From Sarcocystis neurona (lineage: Eukaryota > Apicomplexa > Conoidasida > Eucoccidiorida > Sarcocystidae): DNA of 64,000 nt. A model generated the notes under the pieces. The model saw nothing but the letters and a program-made list of their open reading frames with translations, did not search any database and had not been told where the DNA came from. Location: assembly GCA_000727475.1 (NCBI GenBank), contig KL647291.1, forward strand, positions 1,863,527-1,927,526, in the 5' to 3' direction. Position numbers and translations under genes: made by a program. Of the stretch, positions 49,778 to 60,147 are shown piece after piece (position 1 is the stretch's first letter; every line of letters begins with the position of its first letter).

Positions 49778-50194
49778 CGTCGCTAGATTTCGGCACTTCT
49801 TGTGTGTGTCCGTGCGCACGTCCGCTCGCGGAAAACAGTGAGTAATGGTAACTCGGTGAAGAGGGGCGCAGGTAGTAAAATAGATTGTGCGAATGCTAGC
49901 CGCAAGCGGGTGTGCTGATGCAAGACGACGAGGGGGAAAAGAATAGGAATACGCCGTCCAGAAAGCCTCCGTGGGCAAGCGTGCCTGTGCAAATATCTCC
50001 GGGGACCAGTCTCTACGGTGACGAGGAAGGCAGCCGGCAGTCGCGCAGAAGTTGCGGATGGAGTTCCGGCAGGGGAAGGAGAGACGATGCACTAAACGGA
50101 GACGAAGCATCTGCTGGAAATTTTGGAAATAAAACACTTGGAGGCGCAGAGAGGGCGAATGCGCGTCGAGAGAGCGAGATTGTGCGTGTCGCAC
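49778..50194 (-). other. in-frame 5' extension of TrxR, possible mitochondrial leader
   Basis: The reductase frame stays open upstream of ATG 49777 for 139 codons, with in-frame ATGs at 50194 and 50110. The segment after the 50110 ATG reads MLRLRLVHRLSFPCRNSIRN and continues rich in Arg, Ser, Ala and His with almost no acidic residues, as expected of a mitochondrial presequence. Starting there adds 111 residues. In Plasmodium falciparum alternative initiation gives cytosolic and mitochondrial TrxR forms, so the same arrangement here is plausible. It could equally be a 5' untranslated region that happens to be open. Confidence 0.4.
50080..50104. promoter_or_regulatory. two GAGACG motifs upstream of TrxR
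   Basis: AGAGACG at 50080-50086 and GGAGACG at 50098-50104 lie about 300 bp upstream of the TrxR ATG. The hexamer GAGACG is the core of a known Toxoplasma promoter element (WGAGACG). Two copies within 25 bp are suggestive, but hexamers are common and the site also lies inside the possible leader frame. Confidence 0.2.
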
Positions 50195-53100
50195 TTCGGC
50201 ACGGCGACTCCGACCCGGAAGAATTCAACCGTCCACACTGCAATGAGCATTTGATACACGTAGTGAGACCCAAGGGGAAAAGTGAACACGACGAAAAACG
50301 GAAATTCAACAAAATACTGGAGAAAACGAATGTGGCAATCGAGGACAACAAAAGCAACTAGCCGCAGCAAAAGATGGGCCACATGGGTGCATCGCCAGCT
50401 GCACACAAAGTGGAGGAATCCGAGGAAGTATTCATTTCTAACCATTCCTACGTCAATAGTACTGGAACAGGGTTGTGAGATTTGAGACGTACATCTTGAA
50501 CCGCTCGCAGTGTGCGTGGGCCGACCGCAGACACGAGGAGTTTTTAGGCGCACACCCAGTACCTGCTCCGCGAAAGTGCACTTCAGAGGCTGTCACATGC
50601 GGGTTGGGGGTAGCATTCTGAATGGCTGAATGAGAGGTTGTGGAAAGGATGCAGATTCTGCAGTTTGCCACAGCAGCTCGGATCTGCATCAATATTATCT
50701 GTTAAGTTGAAGACAAAACCCAGTGACTAGCTGAACTTCAAGAAAAAGCTCTGTGTTTTCGACCCCACCACCACTTCAGTTTCACTAATGCGACCATCTG
50801 CCATGAATGCTCACGAGGCCCATGGAATTCTACGCTTTCACACAAACAGAAAGTCTGAACACTGTACCAACTCAATGAAGATTTACGCTCATTAAAGCCT
50901 TGCGCCAGTATCCACCGAATGCTGACAACGTGTCGAGCACACCCGCTACACGCACAATACATGTGGACAGGTAGGAGCGCAGCTCGCTCTCTCACCTCGA
51001 CGCGTGATCACGAATCACTTTGCAATTTCGTGTTTGCCGTCATTTTTCACTGCAGACTGTACAGGATGGACATGGATTGCAGTGCATCGTACACAACGGA
51101 CATCGTTCTTTACACACACTGTCGCAGCTATAGATGTATGTGTCAAGATGTTTCAGGGCTCTTTCTCCTCTCCTATGAACAGCAGTACTTGTTTTATAGG
51201 CTTTATTATGTGCCCGTAAAGTGGCATGTATATATATATATGCGTGAAGGTATATATATATATATATGTACACGGTTTTCTAATTTGTTCCCTGATTCTG
51301 ACTGGAGAACGACCGTAGACACTGCATCTTTCACAAAGTCTGATTTTCACCTGGAAGTGCTGAAGTTAGAACAACCTTCTGAAGTTTAAGTACATTTGCG
51401 TATGTGAGTCACATATATGTGGATTTGTGCTCGACGTACTCTGCCCATTCGTGGCTCTCCGCACTCCCCAAATCAGTCCCTCACTTCCGCAGAACTGTAC
51501 TGCAGCCCGCAGTGAAGAACAGCAACAAACCAAATGCATGCAAAAATGAAGCTTTGTCTTGATCAGACAGACAACTAGTTTCTGTCTTACCAAAATGCTA
51601 GTGGAGTCGTCTAGGGGGGGTGAAACTTTAGCATCTAATGTACCGCAACTCCGGAAGGCAACAACCTCCAGCTTGTTGCCATCTACACTTGAATTTCACG
51701 CGGCCAAGTCTGTATCAAAGCTGTTATTTTTCACTTGTGTGCACCACCTCAAATAAAGAGGTAGACTGTTCCACTCATCTATCTACGTTTTCACACAACC
51801 AGCTGTCACCTTCTGTATCTACGTAAAAAAGTACTCGGGTGTTTACGCTGTCCCAAGTAGTTCTGTACGAAATTGTCCATCGCGGTTTCTGTTTTGCTCC
51901 CTAGCTATACGTGTGTGCGTAGGGCACAGAGGGTAAAGCCTCCAAGTATTAAGACAGTTAATTGTATTCACTGTTGACTGGTCAATTAAGATCATCCTTC
52001 ATCGCGGTTCCAAGAGATGGACCAGTAAGTTTTGCCCGCTTTACCACAGTCACTCGGGCATCCCCTGCGGCACTACGAATCAGATTCCATTGCCGACACA
52101 AAACATCGCATCCAGAAGAAACACATCCGCGTCGAGGTCGAGATTCATCTAGAGGCAGACTCTCTGCCACAAGAGTGAATCGAGGAAAACAAGGAGTGTT
52201 ATATCACCCGAGTGCTGTGAAGAATGCATTGTAACACTCTCCTGTTTAGCACATAGATCAGTAGTCGCCTTCATGCTGCAAAGTGACCTCTTCGTTTTAC
52301 CCCCCTTCTACTTTAAAAGTTAGGTACCATGTCTCGAAAAGGCACTGCGGTGAGGTCTCTTACGGTAGAACTCATAGGTTCGAGATTTAGTGCGAGTCGC
52401 GGGCTGTTGTTTCCTTCTGTCTGGCTCTTCGGTTCGCTGAGTAGGATGGCTCACGCTTTGCAGTTTCGTTTTCCTCCTGTGCACAGTGCAGCAGCCTAGT
52501 GATTCAAAGCGGATGAGTTGGTCCTCTCCGTATTTCCAGCGAGAGTTACTCATTTTTTTCAAGAACAAAGACTGAATGGTGTCCGCGTGCACAAGATTGA
52601 TCCACTACGCTTGTATGATTAAGCGCTGCACAATTCTTTAGACACGGTTGTACTTGCCATACCACGTTCGAGCAACTATACTGCAACTTGAACCAAAGAA
52701 TATCGAGTGAATATGCAGGGGTCACAAGTATACACTTACGTCATTAATGTCTCCCGAAGCAATTCAAAATGTATCGGTCAGCTGCGTAGAACATGGATCT
52801 AAATTTGTTTTGCATGGATCATTGTGCATTTCTTCTGACACAGGTGCATAGCACGTACAAACTACCAGCCCCCTTTTTCCCAGGCGCAAGTTCATATCCT
52901 TCCGTATGGGTGGGTGTTCATATATACATATATATATATGCATACGTAGGAAATTATGCCGTGAAGAGAAGGTGGTTGCTCACGAGTGCAGAACAGGAAG
53001 ATCCTACGCGGTGTTCCCTCTTGATTCAGGTAGCGACCCTGGGCGCAGATACATCCCGAATACGTGGACGAATATGCTCACTTCTACGCGTCTACATCTA

Positions 53101-54663
53101 TATCCCCATCGGCATCCGACACTTGTTTTGCGTAACAGAGGATTACGTATACACACAATCTAAACGTGTTCATATGTGCTCGATGAGATAGCATATTTTG
53201 TCCTGTTTATTTACTGCAGGAGTGCGCCAGCTCGAAGTTGCTACGTACGTAGTACGTGTAGACTTGACACACATACGTCACTCGTTGTTTAATGTTGGAC
53301 GATTAACTCGGGTTTTGAACTGCAGTTGCAGCTTCCAAAGAGATGAAGATAATACGATATAGATAGGTAATTTAAATTGCACGTACACGTACATGTCGTT
53401 ACGCCTTGACCACCGGTGCCGTACACATGTCCATAGACCTGGTTTTCCTGCTCCACTCACACGGCTGCGCTACACATTTGATGTTTTAATGTCGTTCTAA
53501 TCCGACCACAAGTCCGCTTCACAGCAGACAACAACCACAGCAGCATCCATTACAGAAGTCGCGTAGGTAAATTTTAGTTTCTGGGGCCTGCGCCACCCAC
53601 ATGCATGCGCAGGAGGCGGCGGCGGCGTTCTTAACGACATGTAACTCCCAGGTGAGGACGTGCGGACTTCCCAGCGATCGGCAAAGGATACGTCTTCTAC
53701 GCGTTTGTTCTGTGAAAGAGAAGCCGAAATCCCCGTAGTGCAACCATCACGCGGGTGTCTATCGACATTTCAAAGAGTACACTTCGCCCTCGGCCTCACC
53801 CCTCCGACCACCTTTCAGGGCAAATGCAACATGCGATGTATCTCGATAGCATGTCAAGTAAACTTTTCCCTCCTTATAGTTCTCCCTGTTAAAAACGTCT
53901 AGTATGTTTCGCACAGTTTCCACTACGGTAAAAGTCCGTCGTACACTCTTTCTCTTTCCGCGCTTCGTCCGCGAACTACCCGATCGCACCTCTCTGCTTC
54001 CTCGCCAACAACCGAGAGGGCAGCAGGCATTTGTTAGCGCCGCGGAAATAACACCAACAGTGCTGTCGTGGCAGGAAACATGACAATTAAATAAGCCACA
54101 TGGAGGATATCAATGCGTTGTAACCTAATTAGAGGCTGGTGGTGCGGTAGAGTCGGTGACCCAGGGACAAACTTATGTACATAGATGTATGTATACATGT
54201 AGGAGAAGTATTCACGCTCTAACTGTTTCCAGATGTGTATCTGTGTGCTATACGCGCATCAGGACGGCGATTCTCTCTGGCCACGTTTGGTGTGTTTCCC
54301 GTTTTTTTAGTTTTGCCGGTCTTGACCGTCCAATTTTTTAAAGCGTGCGCTCCAACCGTCTCCTGTGTGCCGCTTGTTATGAATAGTTCTTTTTCTTGTT
54401 CGTCTTTATTTGAAGTCTTGTCCGCGTAACCTGGTTATAAATTCCCCGTTGTGCGTGTTCGGCGCCTACGTCTTCGGCAATCTCAACACTCCCCAGCAAG
54501 TTATTCGGCTAGACTTTATCTGAGAGACAGCCGGGAACAAGAAGCAAAGTGTTGGGCGGTTCATTCGAAGCAGCTGAGGAACAGAAAGGAAAAACTGCGA
54601 CCTCTCACATTCGTGCCAGGAACCCGGTATTCAGACATATTCCTCTGACAACCGTTTACCACC
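50195..54663. other. divergent intergenic region between TrxR and SmD3
   Basis: About 4.5 kb between two divergently transcribed genes and so expected to hold both promoters and 5' untranslated regions. It is conspicuously poor in microsatellites (one TA patch at 51230-51270, one at 52920-52940), has balanced strand composition and lacks CAG tracts. Open frames of 60-156 codons occur on both strands (for example 50919-51389 +, 53759-53989 -), but none shows a recognisable domain. A short-exon gene could be hidden here. Confidence 0.5.
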
Positions 54664-57600
54664 ATGGCAGGCGTCGGCACCCCCGTGAAGCTGCTCTATG
54701 AGGGACTCGGCCACACAGTCACCGTCGAAATCAAAACAGGTGAGTCCCTTTTACCGCCCTGCAACACCCTGTGAAAGTGTCTGTGTGTTTCGCTGCGTGT
54801 CTGCGTGGAAGCACTTATAGCCTAATATTGACAGACGCACGTAGTTATTACGTGACTGACTGTACATGTGTTTTCCCGTCCTACTTGTCGACAACGTACG
54901 TGCGCTCGAATCCAGCAGTACTCCACGTTTCTCCTCTGATGAGCGAGCGTGGGGGGCCCTCTGACGGGGAGAAACATCTCGTTTCATCCGAGACGGCAAC
55001 ACAAATAAATACAAAGCGTGCAGGTGATAAAGAGAAGCAGAGGCACTCGTTTGTGGGTGTGGGAATTTGGTCGCATATCCACGGACTGGCGCAGGCGTCT
55101 GCGCCGCTGTCGCAGCGAGAAATGCGTAGACAACTGTGGAGCTGTTGCGAGCGAAACGTCGACGCTTTATTCGATGTCTAAGGTGTACCTACACCCGACG
55201 CTGCTGTTAGAGTGTCTCTCCGTCCGACTAACCGCGGAGGGGGCGTCCGCAGCGGCGTTTCCTAAAACTATTTCGAGTGCGTAGAGAGTGTCGCGCTCCT
55301 CCTCTCTCTCGACTACATTACAGCAGACAAGATATCCGGGATGTACACAAATACAACGCCGTCCACCCCTGCCGCCCCCTACGTGGGCGTGCACAGCTCT
55401 CCGCTCGCGTGTGTGCACCGTAAACGCGTGAATACCCATCTTCACGGACATGTCTGTCTGGGCACATACACAGATATATGTATATGTATATAAGTTCTTT
55501 CGAAGTCCGTACGTTAAGGCCTGGAGGAAGGAGTTAGGTCACCGAGGCCCAATATCAGAGACACAGACTCGTGCGTGTCCGCATTTCTCCTCGGTGTCGT
55601 TTATTTTAGATGTGTAGACGGCCTGTCTGCGCAGCAGGAAGTGCGCAGGTGGGAGCTGTAGTCTTTCGACAATTCCTCGGAAGATGCGATGCATGAGAAG
55701 TCTGTCTGAGAGAGCAAAGCGTCTATGTCTCCTTTTACGGGTGTATAGTTGTACGTGTGTTTACGTCTCGCCTACGCTGGTCGCCCGGGGCTGTGACCAA
55801 AAGACTGGCAGACGCCTACCTGCTGGCCCAAGTATGTACGTGTCTGTGTGTGTGTGTGTGTGTGGCCCCCCGTGTCTGAGAAGAAACACTCACGGGTGTA
55901 GATACATAGAAGTGTAGAGGCGTGCTCTCTCTGAGGCGGGAAATAGAGAGAGATGTTTAGACGGCAGTATGTGTTTTCATGTGTGGCCCCTTAGTGTGTC
56001 GGAACAAAGCAGTTATATGCAGGAAGAAAATATACAGATATGTGTATGCGTGGGTATGCGTGGATACAAGTCAGTGTCTTCTGTACACGGACTATCTGTG
56101 TATGTATGTGTTTATATATATATATATATATATGTATGCATGTGTACATATGTATGTACGTGCATACGTGGGTCCGTGTGAGTGACCTGCAGTTTCTGTC
56201 TGGTGCAGCAAAGCGGTCGTAGGTATTTCTACAAATGTCCACGTCCGTACGTTGGCCGTTCTTTGGGAAAAGGAGAAGCGAGAGACGTGTCGCTATTGTG
56301 GCAGAAGATGTAGAGCTTCTGCGGCAGGAAAGGGAGCGCTTTCCTTTTTCTTCGGAGTGCAGGGAAAGCGGGAAGCCTTCCGTGAGGTCGACTTCTCGGT
56401 GGGACTCTCGAATGCAGAAAAGTGAACAGATCTATTTCCTTATCTGTCCGCAGCAGAAACCGTCTTCTGCTTGCGGCAGTTTTCCCCCGCATCCCTCCTC
56501 AAGGGCGTCTGTGTCTCTGAACACAGATATTACCTTCCACCTTTACCTTGTGGATTTCTTGCGCGGCGGTGGGCTCCGTCATTGCATCGGCAAGTCAAAA
56601 GGAGTGTGCTCATGCGCTTCTGACGGAAGTGTCGGTGCTGCAGTAGTAGCACGTCCGACAAGAAACGCCTGCGTATCTGTGTATGCGTCTGCGGGTGCGT
56701 GAGTGTGTGTACCGTCAGCTGGGTTTTTGCCTTAGCTGCGCAACGCAGCGCCTGTGTGTACTCGTCGCTGCTTAATTCCGTGGACCTCCCTAGATGTTGG
56801 CGTATGTATATATCTATATAGTATACGTGCGGGTAGACGTCACCCATCTCTCTAGGGGTAGACGTGCACGTGTTTAGACGTATTAACAAGCGTCAGAGGC
56901 TTCCCGTGCATGTGTGTCCATTGCATGTGGACATGCAGATATGTGTGTATGTGTTTTTGTATACGAAGGCGTCTCTGTGAACACGGGAAAGCGCTAAATA
57001 TGTGTGTGTGGCTGTGAATGAATGTGTGAACGTACGCGTGCACAGTTGCGACTGATAAAGAGGGTTGCGCGTGTGTGTGTGTTCGATTGGCTGCGCGTGT
57101 CTGTGTGTGTTAATTTAGGAGAAGTTTATCGAGGCGTGCTGGAAAACGCAGAAGACAACATGAACTGTCTGCTGCAGGCTGTCACTCTCACGCATCGCGA
57201 CGGCCGCGTCGTTTCTCTAGAGCAAGTTTACATCCGAGGCAGCCAGGTGAGCCACTGCCAACGTTTCACGGCTTGTACGGTGACGCGTTTGTTGCTGTCC
57301 AGGAAAAGGACTCCAGCAGACACGTGTACGTGGAACGAGCATCTGTCTGGCTGCGTACCCTTGTATATATATTTGTGTATGTGTATGTGTGTTTGTGTGT
57401 ACCCATGTGTGTGTCGTGTCTACGGAGATACCTCATACGTAGTAGAGACACACATAAGTATTTGTGTGTGCATAGATACGTATACACGTATATGTGCGCA
57501 TATAAATACACACGTAGGAGGAGATCTCTGTATATACAGAGGCGGGGATATGTGTGTCTGTGAAATCTGAGGCGCACAAACGAAGACGTGTATCCACGGG

Positions 57601-60147
57601 TTGTCGAGACGGTCGTTGTAGGTGTGTGTCTGCGGGGGAACCTGCGTTCCAGCGCGCAGGAGACATGTCTGCGTATGATCTGGGGGAATCCGCAGGGTCC
57701 TGTTATTGCTGGCCAGAAAAACACAGCTGCATGCGACGTGCCTAGGAAGACTCAGAGAAATAATTTTGTGTGTGTGTGTGTATGCGTTCTTCTGACAATG
57801 CAGTCTTCATTCTCTGCATGGGTGTTCTTCGTGTAACGACGGAAAGGGTTGCCTCCTGTGAGCTCCCAACAAGACACGTGCGGGCCTTCATACGCATGTA
57901 CACGTGAATATACATATACATACACGTGTATGTGTATTCACGAGGGGCATATATACCTGAGAATTTTCTGACGCCTGCGCATACGTACATACATATATAT
58001 ATACATATATATATGCACCCCACGTAGGCCCACCAATCATCCCTCTGCGTAGACACCATACAAGCAGACACACGTGTGCGTTTACTGATGTTCTCGTTAT
58101 CACACAGACGCCGTTATACCTATAGAGACACGTGAAGCGTGAACAGGCTGGAGTGGTGAAGTGCGTGCTGGGCGCGTCGAGGAGGCGACGCGGGTGGGGA
58201 AACATGCGGTGGCCGAGTCGCACGAGGCGGAGCAGCTGCTTTATGACACGTCTGTGTGTGCGTTTCTCTCTCTGTATCTTTCTCGCTCTCTCTGTCTCTC
58301 CGTCTCTCTCTCCCTCGCGCGCTCTATCCATCTCTCTCTTTCTTTAGGCACTCTGCAGTTGCTGCTGGTTTGCAGCACGTAGGCGTGCGAGGCTGCTGGA
58401 CGTACGAGTCCGCGCATGTCGGTTTGCTTCCTCACTCCGGGAGATGTGTGGGGCGTCTGCGTGTGAGTGGCTATTTTGCGTGGCGCCGGGTGCGTATCTA
58501 GATCTAGCTACCTGAAACAGTGTCGGGTGAAAAGGTGGGTTTGTTTTGACTAGAGACGGCACGGCACGTCTTTGTTCCTGTCCCCGCCCCTCTTCTACCA
58601 CAGCGTGTGGGTAGGCACGCGGGCGTTGCGGTGGTTGCGCGTACCTCGCCACATGAGGCTGCGCACAGGCACAATTCCTGTGCAGTCTGAGGGCACCTGC
58701 CCTCAGATACTGCGTTTGCGGTCTTTGGTTGGAAAACGGGATTTCTGCTGTTGATGTCTCTCCTGTGGAACTGTTGGTTGAAGGGGCTGTCAAATTTCCG
58801 TATCTTTGTTCGTGTGTATGTGTATGTGTGTGTACGTGGATGCGCACGCGGCGTTGTATAGATTTGCGGGGGTTTAACGAGGGAGCCGAGAAGCTGCAGT
58901 CAGACAAAAATTTGGATGCGTACGTGTAAACATGTGTGCGCACACAGACACGCACACGGAGGGCTCTGCAAACGTATCTACGTGCGTTTCTATTACAGGG
59001 ACGAAGGAGGGAGGCTGCCTTGGTCTTTGTGTGTACACGGCGATGTCTGCAAACGTGACTTCAATTTCTTTGTATATCGGTACACGTGTAAATGTCGGCC
59101 GCGAACTACGTCACCCGCGCGCACTTCCGTCAGCGGTTTGTGTATACGCAGGAAAGCTGCGAACTGCGTCGGGACTTCACGTCCGCCGACAGTTATGTAT
59201 CACCAGGGGAGAGTTTGCGTCTGGTGCGGCCGCGAAGTAGCGTCGTCCACGCGTGGCGAAAGGATGGCCCCGCAGTTTTCCGTGTGCCTCGTGCAGTTGC
59301 CTGCGTGGGAGACATGGGTGTGCCAGTCCTCACACGTACTGCCAGTCCTTGTATATGTTTGTGTGTGCGTAGACTCAAGTGGAAGAGTACGTTCAGGTGA
59401 GGAATGTTTTTTTCAGGATACGTGTACGCGGGAGAGCTTTGTGGACTTTTATCGTTTGTGGTTGTACGAACTTGCAGGAAATGATACTGCATCTCTCTCC
59501 GTGTTTCGGTGCTCCACAGGAGCGGCAGCCCGTGTGTCGGCCTTCTTTGTGTGTGTCGCAGGTAGATCCGTGTAAATTCAGGACTCTCAACAGTTGACAA
59601 TTCTCATTATGTGTTTGGTTGTTGGTGTTACCAGTGTGCTGTGCTGCCACTGCTGCGGCGTTTCTCTGCTGCGGCGCGTTCTGCCAGTGCTGCTGCGTCA
59701 CTTGCTGCTTCCGCTGCTGCGTCGCTTGCTGGTTCTGCGCTGCGTACGCCGAGCTGCTGCAACGACGCAGACTGCTGCCTTGTCGCGTCTGCGCGATCTT
59801 TGCGTCCCTCGCGGCGTTGGTGCATGTGCTGTAGTGCATCGTCCGTTGCGGGGCGCGTATGTACCGCTGCTGCTTGTGCTGCGCACCCGTGCTGCGGCTG
59901 CTGTCGCGACTACTGCTGCTCCGCGCTGCTTCCGCTGGTTTCGCAGGTGAAGTTTATCGTGTTTCCTGACATGCTGCGGCACGCTCCCTTCTTCCGGATG
60001 ATGGACAAGACCGGCAAGTACAAACGGCCGCTGGGGCTCGTTGGCATGCGACGCGCCATCAACATGCGAGCGCGGGGAGCGAGAGTAGCCAGAGCCCGTG
60101 GCCGCGGAGGACTTTCTGGTCCTGGACGAGGAGGGAGTTCTGCGTAG
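54664..60147 (+). CDS. SmD3: small nuclear ribonucleoprotein Sm-D3, 3 exons, 134 aa
   Basis: Core spliceosomal Sm protein, one of seven that form the ring around the Sm site of U1, U2, U4 and U5 snRNAs in the nucleus. Exons 54664-54739, 57119-57246 and 59947-60147 (TAG) join in phases 1 and 0, with donors GTGAGT and GTGAGC and acceptors AATTTAG and TCGCAG. Start ATG 54664 has a good context (ACCATGG). The Sm1 motif covers [18 protein letters not shown] through [16 protein letters not shown], where the AEDNMN signature is typical of D3. Sm2 contains [10 protein letters not shown], split by the second intron, followed by [14 protein letters not shown]. The C-terminus is an Arg-Gly tail ([15 protein letters not shown]), the usual target of arginine methylation in Sm-D proteins. 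Length is close to that of other D3 proteins. No defects were seen. Confidence 0.97.
54740..57118 (+). other. SmD3 intron 1
   Basis: 2379 bp, inserted between codons for the first and second halves of the Sm1 motif. It holds a TG run at 55845-55862, a TA array at 56114-56132 and GT-rich sequence before the acceptor. A 155-codon plus frame at 56235-56702 (with [18 protein letters not shown]) is non-repetitive, but it has no splice partners in the SmD3 frame and is not needed for the protein. Confidence 0.7.
57247..59946 (+). other. SmD3 intron 2
   Basis: 2700 bp. TG/TA-rich from 57360 to 57560 and 57890-58010, a CT-rich run at 58260-58345, and about 300 bp of CTG/CT-rich sense strand (59635-59946) leading into the acceptor. 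Several open segments with splice-like borders lie inside (58142-58255, 58866-58921, 59092-59400). See the findings. Confidence 0.7.
58142..58255 (+). other. open segment in SmD3 intron 2, coding-like
   Basis: After an AG acceptor (GTGAACAG ending at 58141) one frame is open to a GTGTGT donor and reads a helical, charged segment including [20 protein letters not shown]. The spacing of small and hydrophobic residues loosely recalls the start of a Qb-SNARE (Vti1-like) helix. No partner exons could be assembled, and it lies inside another gene's intron on the same strand. Chance is the simpler explanation. Confidence 0.15.

Noticed and set aside
58188..58230. tRNA-like GTGGCCGAGT D-arm sequence
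   Set aside because: No acceptor stem, anticodon arm or T-arm can be folded around it.
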